Assembly (NCBI GenBank): GCA_025351985.1
Contig: JANXUW010000537.1
Span: 1-9,482 of the forward strand
From: Pseudolysobacter sp.
GTDB taxonomy: Bacteria > Pseudomonadota > Gammaproteobacteria > Xanthomonadales > Rhodanobacteraceae
Length of the DNA stretch: 9,482 nt
Direction of reading: 5' to 3'
The notes below the pieces were generated by a model that saw only the letters and a program-made list of their open reading frames with translations, was not told where the DNA came from and ran no database searches. The position numbers and the translations under genes were made by a program. How positions within the stretch are numbered: position 1 is the first letter of the stretch; the number at the start of each line of letters is the position of its first letter. Positions 1-7,262 of this stretch are shown in pieces.

Positions 1-947
1 CGGCCGCGACGCACGTTGTATTCGACAAGACCGGCACCCTGACCGAACCGCACCTCACGCTCGAAACGGTCGAGATTCTGCGCGTGGACGATGCCGATCG
101 CGCGCTGACCTTGGCCGCCGCCCTCGCGCGTGGCAGCCGCCATCCGGTGGCGCGCGCGATCGCGGCGGCCATGCCGGATTCTTCCGGATGCGTCGTGGCC
201 GAACTGCGCGCCGAGGCCGGCGGCGGACTCGAAGGCATCATCACTGGCCGACGCCTGCGCCTCGGCCGCGCCGACTTTGCGCTGGTCAACGGCAGCACGC
301 CGGCGACGCTGGACGATGCGGTCGTGCTGGCGGATGACAACGGCGCCATCGCCGCGTTTCGCATGTCCGAGCGCCTGCGCCCCGGCACAGGCGCGCTGAT
401 CGCCGGACTCAAGGATGCCGATCTCCAGGTCGAAATCATCAGTGGCGACGCCGCGGCCAAGGTCGCCGACATCGCCACGCGACTCGGCATCGATAGCTGG
501 CGCGCGCGCCAGCGCCCGGCCGACAAACTCGCGCGCCTGACCGAGCTGCGCAGCCTGGGCGCGCGCGTGATCGTGGTTGGCGACGGCATCAACGACGCGC
601 CCGTTCTGGCCGGTGCCGACGTCGCCATCGCGCTGGCGAGCGGCGCCGAACTCGCGCAGGCGGCCAGCGATATCGTGCTTGTCGGCGAACGCCTCGGCGT
701 GTTGGTCGAAGCACGCAAGATCGCGTGCGCGACGCTGACCATCCTGCGCCAGAACCAGCGCTGGGCGCTGCTCTACAATCTTGCCGTGGTGCCTTTGGGC
801 GCGCTCGGTTTTGTGCCGCCGTGGCTGGCCGCGCTCGGCATGTCGACGAGCTCGCTGGTGGTCGTGTTGAACGCGCTGCGCATCGGCCGCGAGCAGGATC
901 ACCTGCCAGACGGATCGACAAGCCTGCATTCGGCGCAGTCGACATGA
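1..947 (+). CDS. ccoI: Copper-transporting P1B-type ATPase CcoI/FixI, 3' part (N-terminus outside window)
   Basis: This is the C-terminal 314 codons of a heavy-metal P-type ATPase; the open frame runs in from the left edge (first full codon at 3). The phosphorylation motif DKTGTLT begins at fragment residue 8, with Asp8 the phosphorylated residue. It is followed by the HP motif of heavy-metal pumps (SRHP, residues 45-48), a SGD segment, and the hinge motif GDGINDAP (residues 193-200). Two C-terminal membrane helices follow; the last carries GMSTSS and VVLNALR, typical of P1B pumps. The metal-binding domain and CPC motif would lie upstream and cannot be seen. Immediate ATGA overlap with ccoS identifies it as CcoI, which exports Cu+ to the periplasmic side for assembly of cbb3-type cytochrome oxidase, rather than a general CopA resistance pump. 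That assignment rests on context; the P1B family call is firm. Confidence 0.93.
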   Translation, partial: AATHVVFDKTGTLTEPHLTLETVEILRVDDADRALTLAAALARGSRHPVARAIAAAMPDSSGCVVAELRAEAGGGLEGIITGRRLRLGRADFALVNGSTPATLDDAVVLADDNGAIAAFRMSERLRPGTGALIAGLKDADLQVEIISGDAAAKVADIATRLGIDSWRARQRPADKLARLTELRSLGARVIVVGDGINDAPVLAGADVAIALASGAELAQAASDIVLVGERLGVLVEARKIACATLTILRQNQRWALLYNLAVVPLGALGFVPPWLAALGMSTSSLVVVLNALRIGREQDHLPDGSTSLHSAQST

Positions 948-1123
948 ACATTCTGCTGGTGATGATCCCGTTGTCCATTCTGCTGCTGAGCGGCGCGCTC
1001 GCCGCGTTTTTCTGGGCAGTCGATCACGATCAGTTCGATGATATGGATACTCCTCGCCTGCTGCCGTTGCTCGACAACTCGCCGCCGCCCGCCGCCAAGC
1101 CGACGCGCGTGCCGCCACCATGA
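944..1123 (+). CDS. ccoS: cbb3-type cytochrome oxidase assembly protein CcoS
   Basis: A 59-residue protein beginning MNILLVMIPLSILLL. It has one hydrophobic N-terminal membrane segment (about residues 3-24), directly followed by the CcoS signature FFWAVDHDQFDDMDTP (consensus FxWAvxxGQFDDxdtP), and ends in a proline-rich tail (PPPAAK...RVPPP). CcoS is a small inner-membrane protein needed to insert haem and copper cofactors into cbb3 oxidase subunit CcoN. The start is set by the ATGA overlap with the ccoI stop (944-947). The stop also overlaps the next gene's start by ATGA, so the three genes are translationally coupled. The usual Gly before Gln in the signature is Asp here (HDQFDD), a mild deviation. 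Confidence 0.93.
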   Translation: MNILLVMIPLSILLLSGALAAFFWAVDHDQFDDMDTPRLLPLLDNSPPPAAKPTRVPPP

Positions 1124-1845
1124 CCGGCGCGCTGACCCTTGGCGCCGCGTTGCTGCTCGGTCTTGCCGCGAGCGGACATTGCCTGGTGATGTGCGGCGGC
1201 ATTTCCAGCGCGCTGGGCATCGCCACGGCCAAGCGTGCGGATGGCCGGCAACGCACGACGTTGCTGATCGGCTACCAGCTCGGCCGCATTTTTTCCTACA
1301 GCCTGGCCGGATTGCTGTTCGGCGGCGCGCTCGGCGAACTGATCGGCTTGTTCGACATCGATGTCGTGCGCCGCAGTTTGCGTATCTTGAGTGCAGGCGC
1401 GTTACTGGTCGGCGCGTTGGTCGCGTTCGGTCGTGTGCGTGATCCCGGCTTCGGTATCGGCCATCGGTTATGGTCGAAACTCGCGCCGCTCGGTCGCACG
1501 TTGTTGCCGGTCAACACCCTGCCGCGCGCCATCGCGTTCGGCATGATCTGGGGCTGGATGCCGTGCGGTTTTGTCTACACCGTGCTGTTGATCGCGACGC
1601 TGCAATTGAATGCGTGGCCAGCAGCGACGACGATGGTCGCCTTCGGCCTCGGCACGGCCCCAGCGATGTTCGCCACGGCGGCGGGCGCACGGCGTTTTCT
1701 GAGTCTCGCCGCACGTCCTTCCGGCAAATGCATTGCCGGCACGATGCTGCTTGCCAGCGCGTTGCTCACCGCAGCGGGGCCGTGGCTGATCGGCAGCGCG
1801 CCATGGCTGCACGCATGGTTGCCGTTTGACTGCGCCGCCGGTTGA
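1120..1845 (+). CDS. DsbD_2 / TauE-SafE-like membrane protein of the cco maturation cluster
   Basis: A 241-residue polytopic membrane protein with about six hydrophobic segments. Near the N-terminus it has GHCLVMCGG (His20, Cys21, Cys25), the conserved start of the family usually annotated 'sulfite exporter TauE/SafE family' or DsbD_2/UreH-like. A second conserved element, WGWMPCGFVY (Cys149), opens the second half, which repeats the hydrophobic pattern of the first. Such proteins often follow ccoS in cbb3 gene clusters. The buried His/Cys residues and the partnership with a copper pump suggest metal or thiol handling during oxidase assembly, but the biochemical role is not established; 'sulfite exporter' is probably a misleading name here. 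The start is fixed by the ATGA overlap with ccoS (1120-1123). Confidence 0.85.
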   Translation: MTGALTLGAALLLGLAASGHCLVMCGGISSALGIATAKRADGRQRTTLLIGYQLGRIFSYSLAGLLFGGALGELIGLFDIDVVRRSLRILSAGALLVGALVAFGRVRDPGFGIGHRLWSKLAPLGRTLLPVNTLPRAIAFGMIWGWMPCGFVYTVLLIATLQLNAWPAATTMVAFGLGTAPAMFATAAGARRFLSLAARPSGKCIAGTMLLASALLTAAGPWLIGSAPWLHAWLPFDCAAG

Positions 1846-1922
1846 TGAATGACACGCGGCCGGATGATCCGCATGGCAACGCGCGCGCCGCCAGGACGCA
1901 TTCGATGGCGCAACTCCGCGGC

Positions 1923-1936
1923 TTGACCTGAATCAA
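1923..1936 (+). promoter_or_regulatory. FNR/Anr-type operator upstream of hemN-fnr
   Basis: TTGACCTGAATCAA matches the FNR consensus TTGAT-N4-ATCAA at 9 of 10 fixed bases (TTGAC in the left half). Its centre is 1929.5. A class II activator position (-41.5) predicts transcription start at about 1971. The hexamer TAGATT at 1959-1964 (4 of 6 matches to TATAAT, including the first two and last bases) lies exactly at -12 to -7 for that start. As the regulator gene is the second gene of this unit, the box implies autoregulation. The box lies 78 bases after the preceding gene's stop. Confidence 0.85.
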
Positions 1937-1971
1937 GGTATGCCGGTCACAGCGCCATTAGATTGGTGGTC

Positions 1972-3363
1972 ATGACCACGCCATTTTCCACCGCGTTCGA
2001 CGCCGCGCTCATCGCAAAATACGATGTCAACGCACCGCGCTACACTTCGTATCCGACCGCGCCACATTTTCGCGAGCAGTTTGCCGAAGCGGATTTGAAG
2101 CACGCCATCCGCCTGTCGAACGACGATCCGATCCCGCGCGATCTGTCGGCCTATGTCCACATACCCTTCTGTCTTTCGCCGTGTTTCTACTGCGGTTGTA
2201 CGCGCATCATCACGCATGATCGCGGCAAGGCGGACGGATATTTGGCGCGGCTATATCGCGAGATCAAGACGATGGCAGTCTTGTTCGATCAGGACCGCTG
2301 CCTCGCGCAACTGCATTTTGGCGGCGGCACGCCGAATTTCCTGGATGCCGATCAGCTCGTCGAATTGGTCGAAACGCTGCACCGACATTTTTCGTTCAGT
2401 CGCCGCATTGATCGCGAGTTCGGTATCGAGCTCGATCCGCGCTTCTGCGACGGCGATTACGTGCGCCGCATTGCGGCGGCCGGCATCAACCGCATCTCGA
2501 TCGGGGTGCAGGATTTCGATCCCGCAGTGCAGGCCGCCGTCAATCGCATCCAGAGCATCGAACAGACCCGCGCGCTCATGGACGGCGCACGCGCCGCCGA
2601 GATTCGCTCGATCAACCTCGATCTGATTTATGGCCTGCCGTTGCAGACGCCGGCCTCGTTTGCGCGCACCCTGACGCAAGTGATTGCGCTGCGACCGGAT
2701 CGCATCGCCGCTTACGGCTACGCGCATCTGCCGCAGCGCTTCAAAGCGCAGCGCCAGATCGCGGCGCACACATTGCCCGATGCCGCGACCCGACTGGCGC
2801 TGTTGCAGCAGACCGTGGAGATGCTCGCCGCCGCCGGTTATCGCTATATCGGCGTCGATCATTTCGCCTTGCCCGGCGACGACCTCGCACTGGCTGCCGA
2901 AGCCGGCACCTTGCAGCGCAACTTCCAGGGCTATTCGACGCATGGGAACTGCGATCTGATCGGTTTCGGCATGAGTGCGATCAGCCATATCGGCGCGAGC
3001 TTCAGCCAGAACGCGAAAGCGCTGATCGATTATCATGCCGCCCTCGACGCCGCGCGGCTACCGGTCGCGCGTGGTCTCTGGCTGAGCGTGGACGACAGGC
3101 TGCGCGCCGATCTTATCCAGCGCCTGATGTGCGTCGGCGTGCTTGACATTGGCGCGTTCGAGGCGCGTTATTTGCTGGATTTTGCGACGTATTTTCAGGA
3201 CGCGATGACGCGTCTGCAGCAACTCGAAGCCGATGGTCTGGTCATATGCACACCCGCGCAGATTAGCGTGACGGCGCGCGGCCGGTTCCTGTTGCGCAAT
3301 ATTGCGCTGTGCTTTGACGCCTACGCAGACAACACCGGAATTCACTACTCGCGCGCCGTTTGA
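1972..3363 (+). CDS. hemN: Oxygen-independent coproporphyrinogen III oxidase HemN
   Basis: A 463-residue radical-SAM enzyme (E. coli HemN is 457) that converts coproporphyrinogen III to protoporphyrinogen IX without oxygen, in the cytoplasm. The N-terminus carries the HemN-specific PRYTSYPTAPHF (residues 22-33). The cluster-binding motif HIPFCLSPCFYCGC follows, with Cys67, Cys71 and Cys74 ligating the [4Fe-4S] cluster and Cys76 in the conserved CGC. The SAM-binding FGGGTPNFL comes next, and HFALPGDDLALA later. These features separate true HemN from HemW. The start at ATG 1972 gives the usual N-terminus; an in-frame TTG at 1963 is possible but adds only three residues. The only SD-like bases (GGTGG, 1965-1969) lie two bases from the ATG, too close to be normal. 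Twenty-five bases separate its stop from fnr, implying one operon under the FNR box at 1923. Confidence 0.96.
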   Translation: MTTPFSTAFDAALIAKYDVNAPRYTSYPTAPHFREQFAEADLKHAIRLSNDDPIPRDLSAYVHIPFCLSPCFYCGCTRIITHDRGKADGYLARLYREIKTMAVLFDQDRCLAQLHFGGGTPNFLDADQLVELVETLHRHFSFSRRIDREFGIELDPRFCDGDYVRRIAAAGINRISIGVQDFDPAVQAAVNRIQSIEQTRALMDGARAAEIRSINLDLIYGLPLQTPASFARTLTQVIALRPDRIAAYGYAHLPQRFKAQRQIAAHTLPDAATRLALLQQTVEMLAAAGYRYIGVDHFALPGDDLALAAEAGTLQRNFQGYSTHGNCDLIGFGMSAISHIGASFSQNAKALIDYHAALDAARLPVARGLWLSVDDRLRADLIQRLMCVGVLDIGAFEARYLLDFATYFQDAMTRLQQLEADGLVICTPAQISVTARGRFLLRNIALCFDAYADNTGIHYSRAV

Positions 3364-3388
3364 GGTCGCGAGAAAAACAAGGCGCAGC

Positions 3389-4150
3389 ATGGCTTACGAC
3401 GACATCGCGCGCAAACATTTCGCGCCCAGCCATCCAATCAGCGATGATGGTGATGAGCACCATTTCTGCAACTCCTGTGCCTTCGGCGCAGTTTGCATCG
3501 CGGGTGGAATCGACAAGAGCGCGCTGAACGAACTGCACTGCCTGGTCGAACATAGTGGTCCGTACCAGGCCGGCGAAAAAATCTTCCGCAATGGCGAGCG
3601 TTTCGGCGCGGTCTTCGCGGTGCGCGCGGGCACCGTAAAAACGCAGCTCGTCGATATCGACGGACGCGAACTGGTGCTCGGTTTTCATCTGCCCGGCGAA
3701 CTGATCGGTCTCAACGCCATTCATCCCGATGCCTATCCATGCGATGCCGTCGCACTGGACGCCGTCGAGGTCTGCCGCTTCTCGTTCCCCGCACTCGCCA
3801 CGCTGGCCACGCGCATGCCGGGGATCCAGCAGGAGCTGTTCCGCCGCCTCAGTCGGGATATTGGCAACGCCGCATTGCTCGCTGGCGATTATTCGGCGGA
3901 CGAGCGTCTCGCGGCGTTTCTGATCGGTCTCAGCCAACGCTACGCCGAGCGCGGTTTTCCCGCCGACACGCTGCACCTGACGATGGCGCGCGGCGACATC
4001 GCGAACTACCTGTGCGTTGCCGCGGAAACAGTCAGCCGCGTATTGCGCCGCTTCCAGGATCACGGCCTGATCCACGTCGATGGCCGCAACGTTTCGATTG
4101 TCAAATCTGCCGAACTGTTCACCATCGCTCGACCGATCCTGCAACGCTAG
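3389..4150 (+). CDS. fnr: FNR/Anr-type oxygen-sensing transcription regulator
   Basis: A 253-residue Crp/Fnr-family regulator. Residues Cys27, Cys30 and Cys36 (CNSCAFGAVC, spacing CX2CX5C), plus Cys129 in VEVCRFSF, match the four ligands of the oxygen-labile [4Fe-4S] cluster of E. coli FNR (Cys20, 23, 29, 122). An N-terminal cyclic-nucleotide-like domain spans about residues 45-135. The dimerisation helix follows, then a winged helix with RGDIANYL and the recognition helix ETVSR (Glu213, Ser216, Arg217), the residues that read TTGAT half-sites. It should therefore dimerise when anoxic and bind the boxes at 1923, 4226, 5662 and 9245. Cluster-free DNR/NNR relatives lack these cysteines, so this is an FNR/Anr. 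Start: ATG 3389 has AAGG six bases upstream (3379-3382); a longer in-frame start would overlap hemN. Confidence 0.95.
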   Translation: MAYDDIARKHFAPSHPISDDGDEHHFCNSCAFGAVCIAGGIDKSALNELHCLVEHSGPYQAGEKIFRNGERFGAVFAVRAGTVKTQLVDIDGRELVLGFHLPGELIGLNAIHPDAYPCDAVALDAVEVCRFSFPALATLATRMPGIQQELFRRLSRDIGNAALLAGDYSADERLAAFLIGLSQRYAERGFPADTLHLTMARGDIANYLCVAAETVSRVLRRFQDHGLIHVDGRNVSIVKSAELFTIARPILQR

Positions 4151-4175
4151 GAACGCGCCGACCAATTCAACGCAG
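4145..4175 (+). repeat. 31-base near-repeat spanning the fnr stop codon (copy 1)
   Basis: Copy 1 covers the last codon and stop of fnr and the 25 bases after it. It aligns without gaps to 8687-8717, which spans the stop of the sco gene, with 26 of 31 bases identical; four of the five differences are transitions. Both copies begin CGCTAGG and contain TCAACGCAG near their right end. The two genes are unrelated, so shared coding ancestry does not explain the match. Function unknown. Confidence 0.6.
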
Positions 4176-4225
4176 CCGGCATCTTCGAGCGCGCCGACAG
4201 CTTTTTCGATGCGCCCACCCGGCGC

Positions 4226-4239
4226 TTGATCCGGGTCAA
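4226..4239 (+). promoter_or_regulatory. FNR/DNR-type operator upstream of nnrS
   Basis: TTGATCCGGGTCAA, 9 of 10 fixed bases (right half GTCAA), in the 122-base gap between fnr and nnrS. Centre 4232.5; a class II position predicts a transcript start at about 4274, one base from the nnrS ATG at 4273. The -10 region is poor (CACGCT at 4262-4267, or CGCTAT two bases later), so the promoter probably depends strongly on the activator. A short repeat, GGCAGC GGCAGC GGCAAC (4240-4257), fills the spacer. The box also overlaps a 6-bp inverted repeat, ACCCGG (4217-4222) with CCGGGT (4231-4236). Confidence 0.8.
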
Positions 4240-4272
4240 GGCAGCGGCAGCGGCAACGGTTCACGCTATGGC

Positions 4273-5550
4273 ATGAACCGCACAATCGAAACGCGAAACC
4301 TCGCGCATGCACCTACCGATAGCGCCACCGGCTGGCGCAATTTCGCCGACGTGCCGGCATTGCTCGCGAGCGCGCCGCATCGCCTGATGTTTTTTGCCGG
4401 CGCAGCGGCGGTGATTGTATCGATGACATGGTGGGCATGTTTCCTGGCAGCGGAATATTTCGGGCGTCCATTTCCCGCGCCAGCCGTGCCCGCCGGTTGG
4501 GCGCATGCCGTGTTCACGCAATACGGCATGTTGCCGCTTTTCATGTTCGGTTTCTTGTTAACGGTATTCCCGCGCTGGACCGGACAACCGGCATTAACAC
4601 GGCGCGCGTATGTGCCGGTGTTTGTCGGTGTGTTCGGCGGTTATCTGCTGTCGCATCTCGGGCTGCTTGGCCTACGCCCGCTGCTGCTTGCCGGAATCGC
4701 CTTGATGCTGCTCGGCTGGCTCACGGCGCTGTTCGTACTCGGCGCGGTGTTGGCGAAAAACGGCGCGCGCGATCGGCATGCCTTGTCGTGTTTCGTCGCA
4801 CTCGTGCTGGGCTGGTGCGGACTGGCTGCGTTCGGCGCATTTGTGCTCGGCGCGCCGTGGCAATTGGCGTTTGTCGCGATCAAGCTCGGCACGTTCGGAT
4901 TGTTGCTGCCGATCTATTTCACGGTCTGTCATCGCATGCTGCCGTTCTTCAGCGCGAGTGTTGTTGGCGCCCGCTATCACGCGTTCAAACCGGTCTGGAG
5001 TCTGGCGTTGTTGTGGCCGCTGTTGTTCGTGCATCTCGGTCTGGAGCTCACCCATCGCTACGCATGGCTGTGGTTGGCCGATGGACCGTTGACGCTGTTT
5101 TTCCTCGGTCACTGGCTGGCGTGGCAGCCGTGGAAGTGCATCCGTCCGGGGCTGCTGGCTGTACTGCATCTCGCGTTTGCATGGGTGCCGATCGCCTTCG
5201 CGCTGTACACGCTGCAAAGCACAATCATGTTTTCCGGCGGCGGTTTTTTGTTCGGTCGCGCACCGATCCACGCGCTGACCATCGGCTTCTTCGGCTCGAT
5301 GCTGGTGGCCATGGTTACGCGCGTCACGCAGGGACATTCCGGACGACCGCTCGAAATGGGTGCGGTTGCATGGCTGAGCTTGGCCCTGTTGCAACTGGTT
5401 GTACTCGTCCGCATCCATGCCGAAGTCGTCCACGATGCTCCGCGTTGGTTGCTGATCGCGGCGTTCGGCTGGCTACTCGCTTTCCTGCCGTGGGTGCTGC
5501 GCTCGCTGTGGATTTATGCGACGCCACGCGTAGACGGCAAGCCCGGATAA
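4273..5550 (+). CDS. nnrS: NnrS family haem/copper membrane protein
   Basis: A 425-residue very hydrophobic protein with about twelve predicted membrane segments, the usual NnrS size. The family-specific C-terminal block RAPIHALTIGFFGSMLVAMV, followed by TRVTQGHSGRPLEMG, is clear; its histidines and others such as HRMLPFF are likely metal or haem ligands. NnrS was found with nitrite and NO reductase genes in Rhodobacter; in other bacteria it protects against NO stress and iron-nitrosyl damage, though its exact chemistry is unsettled. Here it sits between an FNR gene and nirK, as expected of a protein dealing with NO from nitrite reduction. The ATG at 4273 gives the normal N-terminus (hydrophilic about 30 residues, then HRLMFFAG). 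No Shine-Dalgarno sequence precedes it. The frame is open further upstream but lies inside fnr. Confidence 0.93.
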   Translation: MNRTIETRNLAHAPTDSATGWRNFADVPALLASAPHRLMFFAGAAAVIVSMTWWACFLAAEYFGRPFPAPAVPAGWAHAVFTQYGMLPLFMFGFLLTVFPRWTGQPALTRRAYVPVFVGVFGGYLLSHLGLLGLRPLLLAGIALMLLGWLTALFVLGAVLAKNGARDRHALSCFVALVLGWCGLAAFGAFVLGAPWQLAFVAIKLGTFGLLLPIYFTVCHRMLPFFSASVVGARYHAFKPVWSLALLWPLLFVHLGLELTHRYAWLWLADGPLTLFFLGHWLAWQPWKCIRPGLLAVLHLAFAWVPIAFALYTLQSTIMFSGGGFLFGRAPIHALTIGFFGSMLVAMVTRVTQGHSGRPLEMGAVAWLSLALLQLVVLVRIHAEVVHDAPRWLLIAAFGWLLAFLPWVLRSLWIYATPRVDGKPG

Positions 5551-5582
5551 GACGACGCCGGTGCACGCATCACCGCGCCGTC
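5551..5582 (+). terminator. Imperfect hairpin just after nnrS, possible terminator
   Basis: Directly after the nnrS TAA, GACGACGCCGGTG (5551-5563) can pair with CACCGCGCCGTC (5571-5582) across a 7-base loop. The stem has 11 pairs with one bulged C and one A-C mismatch. No T-tract follows, so it is a weak candidate for transcription termination or mRNA 3'-end protection. It separates nnrS from the nirK promoter. Confidence 0.35.
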
Positions 5583-5661
5583 CGAAGGTGATTCGCTGAT
5601 GCTCGAATTTTATCCGCAGATGCGTTTTGCCCACATCCTCGCCATGCGCTTTGATGCGTAT

Positions 5662-5675
5662 TTGATCTGGATCAG
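5662..5675 (+). promoter_or_regulatory. FNR-type operator upstream of nirK
   Basis: TTGATCTGGATCAG, 9 of 10 fixed bases. Centre 5668.5. The hexamer TATGCT at 5697-5702 (4 of 6 to TATAAT) sits at the correct distance for a class II promoter starting at about 5709-5710. This leaves a 5' leader of about 28 bases carrying GGAG (5726-5729) eight bases before the nirK ATG. An extra half-site, TTGAT at 5651-5655, lies 11 bases upstream of the box's left half, about one helical turn. Confidence 0.82.
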
Positions 5676-5737
5676 AGCGCGCTGCTGCGGCGTGCGTATG
5701 CTCGAAGTCGAACCCACCCATGAATGGAGCGGCACGC

Positions 5738-7261
5738 ATGAAACCCTCAAGATTTTCGCTCGTGATCGCAATTTGCGCCGCCGCGCTCAGTCTGGCCAGT
5801 TGCACACCACATCCCGCCGCCACGACGGCGACGAGTACGACGCCAAGCATCGAAACCGGCGGCTCGGCCAAGGGCGATTTCGGGCCACCGCAAGGCGAGC
5901 CTATCCATGCGTTATTGACCAGCCCGCCAAACGTGCCGCCGCCGACCCATCGCAACCATCCAGCCAAGGTGATCGTCGAGCTCGAAGTGATCGAAAAGGA
6001 AATGCCGATTTCCGAAGGCGTGACTTACACCTTCTGGACGTTCGGCGGCACCGTACCGGGTAGTTTCATCCGCGTGCGCCAGGGCGACACGGTCGAGTTT
6101 CATTTGAAGAATTCGCCGAACAACAAGATGCCACACAACATCGACCTGCATGGCGTGACTGGACCGGGCGGCGGCGCCGCATCGAGTTTCACCGCGCCGG
6201 GGCATGAATCGCAGTTCACCTTCAAGGCGCTGAACCAAGGTTTGTACGTGTACCACTGCGCCACCGCGCCGGTCGGCATGCACATCGGCAATGGCATGTA
6301 CGGATTGATCCTGATCGAGTCGCCGGAAGGTTTGTCGGCTGTCGATCACGAGTATTACGTGATGCAGGGTGATTTCTATACGACCGGGAAATATCGCGAA
6401 AAAGGCCACCAGCCGTTCGACATGGAAAAAGCCATCGACGAGCGCCCGACCTATGTCCTGTTCAATGGTCGCGATGGCGCCTTGACCGGCGATCAGGCGC
6501 TCACCGCGAAGACCAACGAAACCGTGCGCATGTTCGTCGGTAACGGTGGGCCGAACCTGATATCGAGCTTCCATGTGATCGGTGAAATCTTCGACCGCGT
6601 GCAGCAGGAAGGCGGCACCCATCCGCAGGAGAACGTGCAGACCACGCTGATTCCGGCCGGCGGCGCCGTGACGGTGCAATTCCATACCGAGGTGCCCGGC
6701 AGTTACGTGCTGGTCGATCATTCGATCTTCCGCGCGTTCAACAAGGGGGCGCTGGCAATCCTCAAGGTCGATGGCCCCGAGGACAAGAGCATCTATTCCG
6801 GCAAGGAAATCGACTCGGCGTATCTGGGCGACCGCGCTGAGCCGAATCTGGCGGCGGTCACCGCCGCTGCCAATGCACATGCCGCCGGCACCTTGACCAA
6901 GGAAGACCAGATCAAGGCCGGACAGCAATTGTTCACGGGCACCTGTTCCGTTTGCCATCAGACGAATGGCCAAGGCTTGTCGGGCGTATTCCCGCCGCTG
7001 GCGAAATCCGATCTGATCGCGGCCGATCCAAAACGTCCGGTCAGTATCGTGTTGCATGGCTTGAGCGGCAAGATCAAGGTCAACGGCGCCGACTACGATT
7101 CGGTCATGCCGCCGATGAACCAGCTCAACGATGACGAGGTCGCGAATATCGTCACCTATGTACTCAACAGTTGGGACAATCCCGGCGGACGCATCAGCAA
7201 GGAGGATGTCGCCAAGGCGCGCGCAGCGAAGCCCGCCGCGACTGCGCCTGCGGAACATTGA
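5738..7261 (+). CDS. nirK: Copper nitrite reductase with C-terminal cytochrome c domain (predicted lipoprotein)
   Basis: A 507-residue fused NirK that reduces nitrite to NO in the periplasm. Residues 1-22 form a signal peptide ending in a lipobox (LASC, Cys22), followed by a Pro/Thr-rich tether to about residue 75. Two cupredoxin domains carry every expected ligand: type 1 Cu His133, Cys174, His182, Met187; type 2 Cu His138, His173, His328; catalytic Asp136 and His279. The C-terminal part (about residues 385-480) is a class I cytochrome c with CSVCH (Cys403, Cys406, His407) and a distal Met in VMPPM (Met457 or Met460). This is the three-domain architecture known from Ralstonia pickettii, where the haem feeds the copper sites. 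I chose ATG 5738 because GGAG precedes it and the signal peptide starts cleanly; ATG 5720 lacks an SD. nirV follows one base after the stop. Confidence 0.96.
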   Translation: MKPSRFSLVIAICAAALSLASCTPHPAATTATSTTPSIETGGSAKGDFGPPQGEPIHALLTSPPNVPPPTHRNHPAKVIVELEVIEKEMPISEGVTYTFWTFGGTVPGSFIRVRQGDTVEFHLKNSPNNKMPHNIDLHGVTGPGGGAASSFTAPGHESQFTFKALNQGLYVYHCATAPVGMHIGNGMYGLILIESPEGLSAVDHEYYVMQGDFYTTGKYREKGHQPFDMEKAIDERPTYVLFNGRDGALTGDQALTAKTNETVRMFVGNGGPNLISSFHVIGEIFDRVQQEGGTHPQENVQTTLIPAGGAVTVQFHTEVPGSYVLVDHSIFRAFNKGALAILKVDGPEDKSIYSGKEIDSAYLGDRAEPNLAAVTAAANAHAAGTLTKEDQIKAGQQLFTGTCSVCHQTNGQGLSGVFPPLAKSDLIAADPKRPVSIVLHGLSGKIKVNGADYDSVMPPMNQLNDDEVANIVTYVLNSWDNPGGRISKEDVAKARAAKPAATAPAEH

Positions 7262-7262
7262 G

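Noticed and set aside
1845..1931. 28-codon frame starting in a TGATG overlap with the DsbD_2-like gene and ending inside the FNR box
   Set aside because: The overlap is suggestive of coupling, but the peptide is hydrophilic, without motif, and has no SD. No evidence beyond an open frame.
4217..4236. 6-bp inverted repeat ACCCGG / CCGGGT as a terminator of fnr
   Set aside because: Short stem with an 8-base loop and no T-tract; it overlaps the FNR box, whose own symmetry explains part of it.
3739..4272. In-frame upstream extension of nnrS, giving a 603-residue protein
   Set aside because: The extension lies inside fnr in another frame, is Arg-rich like other antisense or shadow frames of this GC-rich DNA, and would skip the FNR box and the normal NnrS N-terminus at 4273.
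4268..4276. Two-codon mini-cistron ATG GCA TGA overlapping the nnrS start
   Set aside because: It would lie upstream of the transcript start predicted from the FNR box, so it probably is not transcribed; may be coincidence.
4151..4276. Open continuation of the fnr frame after its TAG, suggesting stop-codon readthrough
   Set aside because: Fnr already ends at the usual family length, and about 41 sense codons before the next stop is unremarkable in high-GC DNA.
3263..4312. 349-codon minus-strand open frame opposite fnr
   Set aside because: Antisense to a fully intact FNR; composition and lack of motifs fit a shadow frame.
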